Shown here piece by piece: positions 34,938-44,408 of a stretch of DNA of 64,000 nt; position 1 is the stretch's first letter; every line of letters begins with the position of its first letter. Origin of the DNA: Streptomyces megasporus (lineage in GTDB: Bacteria > Actinomycetota > Actinomycetes > Streptomycetales > Streptomycetaceae). The position numbers were made by a program, and so were the translations under genes. The stretch is from NCBI RefSeq assembly GCF_000718985.1, contig NZ_JODL01000007.1, positions 104,166 through 168,165 on the forward strand, written 5' to 3'. The notes under the pieces are model-generated. The model made no database searches. It had not been told where the DNA came from and saw only the letters and a list, made by a program, of their open reading frames with translations.

Positions 34938-35214
34938 ATGGAAACGGTCACGGTGATGCCCGGAGAGCCGGACCGGGTCCGGGCGGAGGAGACGCCCGAG
35001 CCCCCGTTGGAGGGTGGCCACGGGCGGCCACCGCCGGGCCGGTGTCGTGCGAGCCCTGTGCGCGCGGTGAGGGGGACTTCCGCCGCGACGGGCGGTTCAC
35101 CGAACGCGGCATCAGAGGCGGGGACGGTTTCGACCCCGAGCGCCGGCGCGTCGAGCCCGAGTACGCGGTCCGGATCGACCCCGGGGTCCCGGCCGCGGCG
35201 CTCGGGCCCTCAGC
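34938..35214 (+). pseudogene. Remnant of a zinc-dependent glucose 1-dehydrogenase
   Basis: The start at 34938 gives METVTVMPGEPDRV followed by ETPEPPLEGG, the N-terminus of bacterial glucose 1-dehydrogenases (MDR family). After a deletion of roughly 60-70 codons and a frame change, the next frame reads SCEPCARGEGDF, DGRFTERGI, GDGFDPERRRVEPEYAVRIDP. This matches the family's structural-zinc and substrate-loop region. The whole Rossmann cofactor domain is missing, so nothing functional remains. Identification is by recalled family motifs. Confidence 0.65.
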
Positions 35215-35600
35215 GGGGGCGTTCCGGGGAAACGGCGCACGACACGAACACCCCGACGCGGACCACGGAAATTATGTGGTGTGCGTCACAGATCGACCAC
35301 GGTGACGCCACAGTCACCACAGAGGCACCACGGGACCGGGACCCTGCTTCACAGACGCCCACCACCCTTCCTTTCTCCCCGTCAAATGCCCACAACTTCC
35401 CGCAATTCCCCTCACCATCCACCCGCCGGCGCCTACTCTTCCCGGGGGCGCGAACCACTCTCCGTCACCCTTTCGACCCGTGGAACACCACCCCGCACCC
35501 CCCTCGGAGACACCGACGGAATGGATCGGTTCCGGCAGAGCAACCTATAAGGTTGATCGCAAAACCTACTCGTCCCTGTCGGGGCGGCCTTATCTCTTAC
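35215..35600. other. Leader region upstream of the Mrp operon
   Basis: About 385 bases without a gene, AT-richer toward the 3' end. No known riboswitch core is recognised by eye. Confidence 0.4.
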
Positions 35601-35660
35601 ATGACCACCACGACAGAGAAGTGCGTGACGCATCTTGAGTACTCCCCCCAGAACGGGTAG
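35601..35660 (+). CDS. Possible 19-residue leader peptide before the Mrp operon
   Basis: An ATG frame (MTTTTEKCVTHLEYSPQNG) ends 112 bases before mnhA. There is no ribosome site, so if translated it would be leaderless. Six bases after its stop lies a GC hairpin. A leader peptide followed by a hairpin is an attenuation-like layout, but translation is unproven. Confidence 0.3.
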   Translation: MTTTTEKCVTHLEYSPQNG

Positions 35661-35666
35661 CGGCCC

Positions 35667-35688
35667 GCCGGGGCCGGAGCCCCCCGGC
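35667..35688 (+). promoter_or_regulatory. Leader hairpin upstream of mnhA
   Basis: GCCGGGG and CCCCGGC enclose an 8-base loop immediately downstream of the short leader frame. It could end or pause transcription before the antiporter operon. Confidence 0.4.
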
Positions 35689-35771
35689 CTCCTCCGATCG
35701 GCGTCCGCTCCGCACCCGGCACCGGAGGCGCACACCACGCGCACACGTCCACAAGGAGGCCTGCCGCCACA

Positions 35772-38729
35772 ATGATGCTGACGCTGATCATGGCCCACCT
35801 GGCGGCGGCAGTGGCGGCTCCCTTGCTGGTCCGATGGTTGGGCCGAAGGGCTTTCTGGCTGCTGGCGCTGGTCCCGGCGGGCTCCCTGCTGTGGGCCCTC
35901 ACCCAGGCGCGCACCGTCATCGGCGACGGCGCCCCGGTTCAGGAGAACCACCGCTGGATCGACTCCGTCTCGCTGGAGCTGTCCTTCCGGCTGTCCACCC
36001 TGTCCTGGACGATGACGGTGATCGTCACCGGGGTGGGCACGCTGGTCCTGATGTTCTGCCGGTACTACTTCCGTCCCGGTGACGACGGCACCTGGCGGTT
36101 CGCGGGCGTGCTCACGGCCTTCGCGGGCGCCATGCTGGGTCTGGTCCTCTCGGACGACCTGGTGCTGCTGTACGTCTTCTGGGAACTGACCACCGTCCTG
36201 TCGTACCTGCTGATCGGGCACAACCCGGAACGCCGGGCGAACCGTCGGGCGGCGATGCAGGCACTGCTCGTGACCACCGCCGGCGGTCTGGCGATGCTGG
36301 TCGGCATCATCATGCTGGGCCAGACGTCGGGAACCTACCGGATCTCCGAGCTGCTCGCCGATCCGCCCACCGGAGGCGCCGTCCCGGTGGCCGTGCTGCT
36401 GCTGTTGCTCGGTGCGCTCTCCAAGTCCGCGCTGTTCCCCTTCCACTTCTGGCTGCCGGGCGCCATGGCCGCTCCCACCCCGGTGAGCGCCTATCTGCAC
36501 GCCGCCGCCATGGTGAAGGCCGGAGTCTATCTGATCGCGCTGTTCGCGCCCGCCTTCGCGGAGGTGGCGCTGTGGCGGCCGGTGCTGTTCGCCCTCGGTG
36601 CGGTCACCATGCTGCTGGGCGGGCTGCGGGCGCTGCGGCAGACCGACCTCAAACTGCTGCTCGCCTACGGCACCGTCAGCCAGTTGGGCTTCCTGGTGGT
36701 GCTGGTGGGCGCGGGAACCCGCACCGCCGCTCTGGCCGGCGTCGCCATGCTGGTGGCCCACGCCCTGTTCAAAGCGGCCCTCTTCCTGTGCGTGGGCGTG
36801 ATAGACCGCCACACGGGCACCCGGGAGATCTCCCGGCTCAGCGGACTGCGTCGGGCCGTGCCCGCGCTCTTCGTCGCGGCGGTGCTGGCCGGCGGTTCGA
36901 TGGCCGGGCTGCCCCCGCTGGCCGCGTTCGTCGCCAAGGAGACCGCCTACGAGGCGTTCACCGGTGGGGACGCCGGAGTCGGCGGGACCTTCCTGGTGGC
37001 GATGGTGGTCGCGCTGGTGGTGGGGTCCGCGCTCACCACGGCGTACACCCTGCGCTTCCTGTGGGGCGCCTTCTCCGACAAGCCCGGGGTCGAGCCGCCC
37101 CGCGGGAACCGGCCGCCGTCCGGCTTCCTGCTGCCCTCGCTGCTGCTGGCCGGCGCGGGCCTGCTGGTCGGCTTCTCCGGCGGCTTCGAGAGCCGGCTGC
37201 TCAGCGGTTACGTGGAGGAGTTCCCGGACAGCGGGCACCACGCGACGCTGGCGCTGTGGCACGGTTTCGGGGTGCCGCTGCTGCTCTCGGTGGTCTCGGT
37301 GGCCGGCGGTTTCGCCCTGTTCCTGGCCCGGCGGCGGGTGGAGGCGGTACAGGACCGCTTCGCCCCTCCGCTGGACAGCGAACGCGGCTACCGCCGACTG
37401 ATGCGCGGACTGGACCGGATGGCGGTCGAGGTCACCGGTGCCACCCAGCGCGGTTCGCTGCCGGTGTACATCGGGGTGATCCTGCTGACGCTGGTGATCG
37501 TGCCCGGCCCCGCCCTGCTGGCCACGCGGTACGACTGGTCGCGGACCTACTGGTGGGACACCCCGGCACAGGCGCTGGTCGGCGGGGTGATGATCCTGGC
37601 GGCGATCCAGGCCGCCCGCTCCCGGCGCAGGCTCGAGGCGGCCATCCTGGCCGGCGTGGTGGGCTACGGCGTCGCCCTGATGTTCGCCATGCACGGCGCG
37701 CCGGACCTGAGCCTGACCCAGATGCTGGTGGAGACCGTCACCCTGGTGATCTTCGTTCTGGTGCTGCGACGGCTCCCGACGCACTTCTCCCCCCGGCCGC
37801 TGACCTCCGGGCGGTGGCTGCGGCTGGCGATCGGCCTGCTGGTGGGCACGGTGATGGCGGGGGCGGCGTTCGCGGCCGGCACGGCGCGCACCGCCACCCC
37901 GATCTCCGAGGGATTCGCCGAGCCGTCCGTCTCCTACGGAGGCGGTCACAACATCGTCAACGTGACCCTGGTGGACCTGCGGGCCTGGGACACCATGGGA
38001 GAGATCTCGGTGCTGGTGGTGGCCGCCACCGGAGTCGCCTCGCTGATCTTCCTGATCACCGGACGCTCCGGTCTGTGGCGATCCGACCTGGACAACTCCC
38101 GGCCGGCTCGTCCCGGCACCTCGAGTCGCTCGGGCTGGCTGAGCACCACCCAGAGCCTGGAGCCGGGCCGGCGGTCCATCATCATCGAGGTGGTCACCCG
38201 CCTGCTGTTCCACACCATCCTGGTGTTCTCGGTGTACCTGCTGTTCACCGGGCACAACGACCCCGGCGGCGGCTTCGCCGGCGGACTGGTCGCGGGGTTG
38301 GCGCTGAGCGTGCGCTACCTGGCCGGCGGGCGGCGGGAGCTCAACGCGGCGGCGCCGGTGGACGCCGGGCTGGTGCTGGGCACCGGCCTGTTCATCGCCA
38401 CCGGCTCCGGCCTGCTCCCGGTGCTCTTCGGCGCCGACGTGCTCCAGAGCGCCAAGGTGGACCTGGTGCTGCCGCTGCTGGGCGAGGTCCACTTCGTCAC
38501 CTCGCTCCTCTTCGACGTCGGGGTCTACCTGGTGGTGGTCGGGCTGGTGCTGGACATGCTGCGCAGCCTCGGCGGCGGCATCGACAGCGACATCGTCGAC
38601 GAGGCCGGCCAGACGGACGACGAGACCGCGAACGAGGAACTCGCCGAGCCGACCGGGAACCCCGTCGGCCGGGAGGAGACCGGTCCCGCGGCGCAGACCG
38701 CCGGGCGGGCCGGGGGAGGCACGGCATGA
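35772..38729 (+). CDS. mnhA: Mrp antiporter subunit A fused to subunit B
   Basis: The protein has 985 residues with roughly 20 or more membrane helices. The N-terminal two thirds are MrpA, related to the NuoL proton channel, with the conserved lysine and glutamate helices (YVFWELTTVLSYLLIGH, KSALFPFHFWLPGAM, HAAAMVKAGVYL). The MrpA tail follows. From about residue 800 an MrpB domain begins (FSVYLLFTGHNDPGGGFAGGLVAG), so A and B form one chain, as in several actinobacteria. The complex exchanges cytoplasmic Na+ (or K+) for external protons and supports alkaline and salt tolerance. AAGGAGG lies upstream. The stop overlaps mnhC by ATGA. Confidence 0.95.
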   Translation: MMLTLIMAHLAAAVAAPLLVRWLGRRAFWLLALVPAGSLLWALTQARTVIGDGAPVQENHRWIDSVSLELSFRLSTLSWTMTVIVTGVGTLVLMFCRYYFRPGDDGTWRFAGVLTAFAGAMLGLVLSDDLVLLYVFWELTTVLSYLLIGHNPERRANRRAAMQALLVTTAGGLAMLVGIIMLGQTSGTYRISELLADPPTGGAVPVAVLLLLLGALSKSALFPFHFWLPGAMAAPTPVSAYLHAAAMVKAGVYLIALFAPAFAEVALWRPVLFALGAVTMLLGGLRALRQTDLKLLLAYGTVSQLGFLVVLVGAGTRTAALAGVAMLVAHALFKAALFLCVGVIDRHTGTREISRLSGLRRAVPALFVAAVLAGGSMAGLPPLAAFVAKETAYEAFTGGDAGVGGTFLVAMVVALVVGSALTTAYTLRFLWGAFSDKPGVEPPRGNRPPSGFLLPSLLLAGAGLLVGFSGGFESRLLSGYVEEFPDSGHHATLALWHGFGVPLLLSVVSVAGGFALFLARRRVEAVQDRFAPPLDSERGYRRLMRGLDRMAVEVTGATQRGSLPVYIGVILLTLVIVPGPALLATRYDWSRTYWWDTPAQALVGGVMILAAIQAARSRRRLEAAILAGVVGYGVALMFAMHGAPDLSLTQMLVETVTLVIFVLVLRRLPTHFSPRPLTSGRWLRLAIGLLVGTVMAGAAFAAGTARTATPISEGFAEPSVSYGGGHNIVNVTLVDLRAWDTMGEISVLVVAATGVASLIFLITGRSGLWRSDLDNSRPARPGTSSRSGWLSTTQSLEPGRRSIIIEVVTRLLFHTILVFSVYLLFTGHNDPGGGFAGGLVAGLALSVRYLAGGRRELNAAAPVDAGLVLGTGLFIATGSGLLPVLFGADVLQSAKVDLVLPLLGEVHFVTSLLFDVGVYLVVVGLVLDMLRSLGGGIDSDIVDEAGQTDDETANEELAEPTGNPVGREETGPAAQTAGRAGGGTA

Positions 38730-39238
38730 CGGACATGAGCGTCAACATCCTGCTCACCGTGGTGGTGGGCGCCCTGTTCGCCTCCGGGGTGTACCTCGTC
38801 CTGGAGCGCAGCCTGACCCGCATCCTGGTGGGCGTCCTGCTGATCAGCAACGGCGTCAACGTGCTGTTCCTGGTGGCCTCCGGCCCGGCCGGCCGGTCAC
38901 CGCTGCTGGGACGCAACGCGCCGGAGGACATCAGCGACCCGCTGCCGCAGGCCCTGGTGCTCACCGCGATCGTGATCACCCTGGGCGTCTCGGCCTTCAT
39001 GCTCGCCATGGCCTACCGCAGTTGGCAGCTCAACCGGCACGACGACGCGCAGGACGACGTGGAGGACGCGCTGATCCGGCGGCGAGCGGAACGCGACGAG
39101 GCTTCGGCCAGCTACGACGACAGTGCCGGCGGCACGCTGGACGAGGAGGGAAGCGACACCTCCGACAACGGCGAGGACAGCGCCGACACCGGCGCCCTCA
39201 CCGGCAACGGCCCCGACTCCCTCCGGAAAGGCATATGA
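38726..39238 (+). CDS. mnhC: Mrp antiporter subunit C
   Basis: The protein has 170 residues. Three membrane helices of the NuoK/MrpC type are present (VGALFASGVYLVLERSLTRILVG, LISNGVNVLFLV, and ALVLTAIVITLGVSAFMLAMAY, each shortened here). MrpC is normally ~115 residues; this one adds a ~60-residue acidic, Asp/Ser-rich cytoplasmic tail. It is coupled to subunit A/B upstream and subunit D downstream by ATGA overlaps. Confidence 0.93.
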   Translation: MTDMSVNILLTVVVGALFASGVYLVLERSLTRILVGVLLISNGVNVLFLVASGPAGRSPLLGRNAPEDISDPLPQALVLTAIVITLGVSAFMLAMAYRSWQLNRHDDAQDDVEDALIRRRAERDEASASYDDSAGGTLDEEGSDTSDNGEDSADTGALTGNGPDSLRKGI

Positions 39239-40923
39239 TCACCGCTCTCCTGCCACTGCCCGTCGTCCTACCGCTGTTCGGCGCCGGTCTGGCGTTGGCC
39301 ATGGGCCGCTCGGCCCGGGCCCAGCGGGTGGTCAGCCTCGTGGTCCTGGGAACGACCACCCTGATCACCGCGGTGTTGGTCGCCCAGGTCCACACCGAGG
39401 GGCCCCTGGCCATGCGGGTGGGCGGCTGGCCCGCCGACATCGGCATATCGCTGGTGGCCGACCGGCTGTCCGTCCTGATGCTGCTGGTGTCCACCGTGGT
39501 GTCGCTGTGCGTGCTGGTCTACTCCCTGGGCCAGGGAATGATCGAGTACGGCAGCAACACCCCGCTGTCGGTCTACCACCCCACCTACCTGGTGCTGGTG
39601 GCGGGCGTCTCCAACGCCTTCCTCTCCGGCGACCTGTTCAACCTCTACGTCGGCTTCGAGATCCTGCTGGTGGCCAGCTACGTGCTGCTCACCCTGGGCG
39701 GCACCGGGGCGCGGATCAGGGCCGGCACCGTGTACGTGACGGTCAGCCTGATCTCCTCGGTGATCTTCCTCGCCGCGATCGCCCTGGTCTACGCGGCGAC
39801 CGGCACCGTGAACATGGCCCAGCTCGGGGGTCGGCTGGCCGAACTGCCCGACGCGGTGGCGCTCGTCCTCCAGCTGATGCTGCTGATCGGCTTCGCCATC
39901 AAGGCGGCGGTCTTCCCGCTGTCCGCCTGGCTGCCGGACAGCTACCCCACCGCTCCGGCCCCGGTCACCGCGGTGTTCGCCGGCCTGCTCACCAAGGTGG
40001 GCATCTACGCGATCATCCGGCTCCAGACCCTGCTCTTCCCGGACAGCCCGCTCAGCGGCCTGTTGATGTGGACGGCCCTGTTCACCATGATCATCGGGGT
40101 GTTGGGCGCGGTGGCCCAGTCGGACATCAAGCGAGTCCTGTCCTTCACCCTGGTCAGCCACATCGGCTACATGGTGTTCGGCATCGCGCTGGGCTCCGAG
40201 GCCGGGATGTCGTCCGCGATCTTCTACGTGGCCCACCACATCACCATCCAGACCACCCTGTTCCTGGTGGCCGGCCTCATCGACCGGTTGGGCGGCAGCA
40301 CCTCGCTGGACCACCTCGGCCGCCTGGCGCAACGGGCGCCGCTGCTGGCCGTCCTGTTCTTCATTCCCGCGATGAACCTGGCCGGCATCCCGCCGTTCTC
40401 CGGGTTCCTGGGCAAGCTGGGGCTGCTCCAGGCCGGGGTGGACGACGGGTCCTGGCTGGCGTACGTGCTGGTCGCCGGTGGGGTGGTGGCCAGTCTGCTG
40501 ACCCTGTACGCGATGGCCAAGGTGTGGAACCGGGCCTTCTGGCAGCCGCCCAACGCGGTCGGAGAGCCCCCCGAGGACCCTGTCGACCCCGTCGTGTCGG
40601 AGCCGGTGCCCGTCGCCGCCCGCACAGGAGCCCCCACGGGGGCGACCGCTTCCTCCGCTCTGGAGGGCGGCCGGCCCGAGAGCGCGCCCGGATCGGTCCG
40701 CACCCGCACCGACCTGCACGACAAGCCAATGCCCGACACGTTCTCCCTGACCCGCCGGTCCCGGCTGGCCATGACGCTCCCGGCCGCCGTGCTGGTGGTG
40801 CTGAGCACCGCGCTCACCGTGGTGGCCGGACCGCTGTTCCACTTCACCGACGAGGCCGCACGCGATCTGCGCGAGCCGTCCTCCTACGTCGAGACCGTTC
40901 TGGGGGAGGGCAACCATGAGTGA
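39235..40923 (+). CDS. mnhD: Mrp antiporter subunit D
   Basis: The protein has 562 residues with about 14 membrane helices, homologous to the NuoM/N proton-translocating subunits. The key helices are visible: the Glu in DLFNLYVGFEILLVASY, the Lys in IGFAIKAAVFPLSAWLPD, and KVGIYAIIRLQTL. An extra Pro/Ala-rich hydrophilic loop of ~80 residues (starting PPNAVGEPPEDP) precedes the last helix and is not typical. With MrpA it forms the ion pathways. Coupled by overlap on both sides. Confidence 0.95.
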   Translation: MITALLPLPVVLPLFGAGLALAMGRSARAQRVVSLVVLGTTTLITAVLVAQVHTEGPLAMRVGGWPADIGISLVADRLSVLMLLVSTVVSLCVLVYSLGQGMIEYGSNTPLSVYHPTYLVLVAGVSNAFLSGDLFNLYVGFEILLVASYVLLTLGGTGARIRAGTVYVTVSLISSVIFLAAIALVYAATGTVNMAQLGGRLAELPDAVALVLQLMLLIGFAIKAAVFPLSAWLPDSYPTAPAPVTAVFAGLLTKVGIYAIIRLQTLLFPDSPLSGLLMWTALFTMIIGVLGAVAQSDIKRVLSFTLVSHIGYMVFGIALGSEAGMSSAIFYVAHHITIQTTLFLVAGLIDRLGGSTSLDHLGRLAQRAPLLAVLFFIPAMNLAGIPPFSGFLGKLGLLQAGVDDGSWLAYVLVAGGVVASLLTLYAMAKVWNRAFWQPPNAVGEPPEDPVDPVVSEPVPVAARTGAPTGATASSALEGGRPESAPGSVRTRTDLHDKPMPDTFSLTRRSRLAMTLPAAVLVVLSTALTVVAGPLFHFTDEAARDLREPSSYVETVLGEGNHE

Positions 40924-41539
40924 CACCACCGTCGACACCTCCACCGGCACCACGTCCGACGCCCCGACCGACCGGGCCGGGGCGGGGCGGTCGAGGCGCA
41001 GGCCGTCGTTCCAGTGGCCCTTCGTCGCCTGGCTGGTGATCGTCTGGGTACTGCTGTGGGGAGACCTCTCCTTCGCCAACGTGCTCTCCGGACTGGCGGT
41101 GGCCACCCTGGTCAGCCTGGTGTTCCCGCTGCCGCCGATCGCCTTCGCCGGGCGGGTCCGCCCGCTGCGGCTGGCGTGGCTGGTGCTGCACTTCTGCTAC
41201 GACCTGGTGGTGGCGAGCTTCGGGGTGGCGGCCCGGGCGCTCAACCCGCGGCACACACCGGTCAACTCGGTCATCACGGTGCGGCTGCGCAGCCGATCCG
41301 ACCTGTATCTGACCCTGACCGGAGAACTGCTGACGCTGGTCCCGGGCAGCGTGGTGCTGGAAGCGGACCGGAACACCAGGACGCTGCACCTGCACGTCCT
41401 CGACGCGAACGACGAGGCGAGCATGGCACGCGCCCGGGAGACGGCGCTCAAGCAGGAGGAGCGAGTGGTCCGGGCGCTGGCCTCGGACACCGAGCTGGCC
41501 GCCTTCGAGCGGGCCGTGTCGGAAGGAGGTGTCGCATGA
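40916..41539 (+). CDS. mnhE: Mrp antiporter subunit E
   Basis: The protein has 207 residues. Two or three N-terminal membrane helices (FVAWLVIVWVLLWGDLSF) are followed by a cytoplasmic domain with the family motif LTLTGELLTLVPGSVVLE and the LHLHVLD strand. It begins eight bases inside mnhD. Its role in the Mrp complex is assembly and stability rather than direct transport. Confidence 0.92.
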   Translation: MSDTTVDTSTGTTSDAPTDRAGAGRSRRRPSFQWPFVAWLVIVWVLLWGDLSFANVLSGLAVATLVSLVFPLPPIAFAGRVRPLRLAWLVLHFCYDLVVASFGVAARALNPRHTPVNSVITVRLRSRSDLYLTLTGELLTLVPGSVVLEADRNTRTLHLHVLDANDEASMARARETALKQEERVVRALASDTELAAFERAVSEGGVA

Positions 41540-41814
41540 CCGTCGTGGTCGTCGTCTCGGTGGTGATGCTCGCCGTGGCCGCCGTACTGGCCATGCTCCG
41601 CATGGCCCTGGGCCCCACCGTGCTGGACCGCATCGTCTCCCTGGACGTCATCGCCGCCGTCACCATCGGCGGACTGGCGGCCGAGGCGGTGCTCAACCGG
41701 CACCCCGACACCATCCCCATCCTGGTGGTGCTGTCCCTGGTCGGATTCATCGGCTCGACGAGCGTGGCCCGCTTCGGTATGGGGGCCGGGCCTGAACGGG
41801 AGGGCGACACATGA
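41536..41814 (+). CDS. mnhF: Mrp antiporter subunit F
   Basis: The protein has 92 residues and three membrane helices. The family motif is RMALGPTVLDRIVSLDVIA. In Bacillus MrpF is linked to cholate efflux as well as antiport. The ATGA overlap with mnhE and with mnhG keeps subunit synthesis coordinated. GGAAGGAGG precedes the ATG. Confidence 0.93.
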   Translation: MTVVVVVSVVMLAVAAVLAMLRMALGPTVLDRIVSLDVIAAVTIGGLAAEAVLNRHPDTIPILVVLSLVGFIGSTSVARFGMGAGPEREGDT

Positions 41815-42185
41815 GCTGGACCGCCATCGCCGACACCGTCTCCGCGATCACCCTGCTGGCGGGCGTGCTGCTGACCCTGGTCGCGGCCATCGGCCTGGTC
41901 CGCTTCCCGGACGTGCTCAGCCGGATGCACGCGGCGACCAAGCCGCAGACGTTGGGCATGCTGCTGATCCTGGTCTCGTTGGGCTTCCGGCTGCGGGACC
42001 CGGCGGTGCTCGGGATGCTGATCACGGTGGCCCTGTTGCAGCTCCTGACCGCGCCGGTCTCGGCGCACATGGTGAGCCGCGCCGCCTATCGGCGGGGGTT
42101 CGCGCCGCCGGAGACCATCGCGGTGGACGAACTGGCCAAGGCGGAGAGCGAGGAAGTCCGGACGACCGGCGCCGGCCAGGGTTGA
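41811..42185 (+). CDS. mnhG: Mrp antiporter subunit G
   Basis: The protein has 124 residues and three membrane helices. The family motif is IGLVRFPDVLSRMHAATKPQTLG. It is the last gene of the complete A/B-C-D-E-F-G operon. A hairpin 22 bases downstream ends the transcript. Confidence 0.93.
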   Translation: MSWTAIADTVSAITLLAGVLLTLVAAIGLVRFPDVLSRMHAATKPQTLGMLLILVSLGFRLRDPAVLGMLITVALLQLLTAPVSAHMVSRAAYRRGFAPPETIAVDELAKAESEEVRTTGAGQG

Positions 42186-42207
42186 GCCCCGGCCGGCCCG
42201 ACCCGGT

Positions 42208-42242
42208 GGGCGGGACGGTACGGCCTCCGTACCGTCCCGCCC
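42208..42242. terminator. Convergent terminator between mnhG and htpG
   Basis: GGGCGGGACGGTACGG and its complement form a 16-bp stem with a 3-base loop, placed between the convergent 3' ends and likely serving both. Confidence 0.85.
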
Positions 42243-42273
42243 CCGCCCCCGTACCGCCGCACGGCTCAGACCG

Positions 42274-44208
42274 TCACAGGGTGCGCTCCAGACGCTCCGC
42301 GAGGAGCTTGGTGAAGCGGGCCGGGTCGTCGAGACGGCCGCCTTCCGCCAGGAGCGCCATCCCGTGGACGATCTCGGCCATGGCGGCCGGCTCCGGGTCG
42401 GACGCGTCGGCGGCGTGGGCCTTGCGCAGGCCGACGATCAGGGGATGGTCGGGGTTGATCTCCAGGATGCGCTTGCTCTCGGGCATCTCCTGGCCCATGG
42501 CGCGGAGCATGTTCCGCAGGCCGGGTGTCACGTCGTCGGCGTCGGAGACGACACACGCCGGCGAGGTGGTGAGCCGGGAGGACAGCCGCACCTCCTTCAC
42601 CTTGTCGCCGAGCCGTTCGCCCAGCCACGCCAGCAGGTCCGCGTACTCCTGCCGCTGCCGCTCCCGCTCCGCCTCGGCCCGCTCCTTCTCCTCCTCGTCC
42701 TCGGTGCCGAGTTCGGCCTCCCCCTTGGCGATGGAGCGCAGCTTCTTCCCCTGGAAGTCGGGCACCGCGTCGACCCACAGCTCGTCGACCGGGTCGGTCA
42801 GGACGAGCACCTCCAGGCCCTTGTCCCGGTAGGCCTCCATGTGCGGCGAGTTCTCGACGGCGCTCCGGGACGGGCCCGTCAGGTAGAGGATGTGCTCCTG
42901 CCCCTCCTTCATCCGCTCGACGTACTCCCGGAGGGTCGTCGGCTTCTCCGCGTCGTGGGTGGTGGCGAACGAGCAGGCCGCGAGGATCGCGTCGCGGTTC
43001 TCGAAGTCGTTCAGCAGCCCCTCCTTGACGACCGGGCCGAACTCCCGCCAGAACGCCGTGTACTTCTCGGGCCGCTTGACCCTCATCTCCTTGATGGTGG
43101 CCAGCACCTTCTTCGCCAGCCGCCGGCGCATCATCTGGATGTGGCGGTCCTGCTGGAGGATCTCGCGGGAGATGTTGAGCGACAGGTCCTGGGCGTCGAC
43201 GACACCCTTGACGAAGCGCAGGTACGGCGGGACCAGCTCCTCGCAGTCCTCCATGATCAGCACGCGCTTCACATAGAGCTGCACGCCTCGCCTGCCCGAC
43301 GAGAACATCTCGCGTGGCGGCTGCGCGGGGAGGAAAAGCAGCGCCTGGTACTCGAAGGTGCCCTCCGCGTGGATGCGGATGGTCTCCAGCGGATCGGTCC
43401 AGTCGTGGCTGATGTGCTTGTACAGCTCGTGGTACTCCTCGTCGGAGACCTCGTTCCTGGGCCGCGCCCACAGGGCCTGCCGGGAGTTGATCGTCTCCGG
43501 CGTCTCGCCGTCCTCGGCCCCGTCCCCGTCCTTCTCCTCACCGGTCTTCGCCGTGATCAGCCTGATGGGCCAGGTGATGAAGTCCGAGTAGCGCTTGACG
43601 ATCTCCTTGATCTTCCAGGGAGAGGTGTAGTCGAAGAGCCGGTTGTCGTTGTCCACCGGCTTGAGCCGCAGGACGACCGACGTGCCCTGGGGCGCGTCGT
43701 CCACCGTCTCGATGGTGTACGTGCCCTCGCCGGTGGACGTCCAGCGGGTGCCCGTGGCTTCCCCGGCGCGGCGGGTCAGCAGCGTGACCTCGTCGGCCAC
43801 CATGAAGGCGGAGTAGAAGCCGACGCCGAACTGCCCGATGAGCCCCTCCGCCGCGTCGGCGTTGCCGGAGCTCTGGGCCTCCTTGAGCTGCTGGACGAAC
43901 TCCGCGGTGCCGGACTTGGCGATCGTCCCGATGAGCCCCACCACGTCGTCGCGCGACATGCCGATGCCGTTGTCGCGGATCGTCAGCGTGCGGGCGTCCT
44001 GGTCCGCCTCGATCTCGATGTGCAGGTCGGAGACATCGACATCCAGCGTGTCGTCGCGCAGCGCCTCGATGCGGAGCTTGTCGAGCGCGTCGGAGGCGTT
44101 GGAGACGAGTTCCCGCAGGAACACGTCCTTGTTCGAGTAGATCGAGTGGACCATCATCTGGAGGAGGCGGCTCGCCTCCACCTGGAACTCGAACGTCTCG
44201 GCCGTCAT
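42274..44208 (-). CDS. htpG: Hsp90 chaperone HtpG
   Basis: The protein has 644 residues. The start was fixed at the ATG at 44208 ([17 protein letters not shown]); the frame remains open for another 1.3 kb upstream, but that DNA is a decayed methyltransferase gene. GHKL ATPase motifs are present: [29 protein letters not shown], and [16 protein letters not shown]. The middle and C-terminal dimerisation domains are of full length. It is an ATP-driven chaperone for late folding of client proteins. A leader of ~230 bases separates it from the pseudogene. Confidence 0.96.
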
Positions 44209-44408
44209 GGTCGTGGATTCCCCCACCGGTGTCGTCCGGGTCCGGAAGAGCGGTGCGCCGTCGGGCGACGCGAGCCTTCCGGACGTGCCTTCTCTTTTTC
44301 GGTGATGGTATGCGGTGCGAGCGTTCGGCCCGTGCGCACCGGGTACGGGATTCGGCTCCGCCGCCGTGTCGGCGCCCCGTCCGCTCCCAGGCGGACGGGC
44401 GGGCCGCG

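Noticed and set aside
35433..38492. A 1,019-codon minus-strand open frame opposite mnhA.
   Set aside because: Gln/His/Arg-rich composition without any motif; antisense shadow of a clear membrane protein gene.
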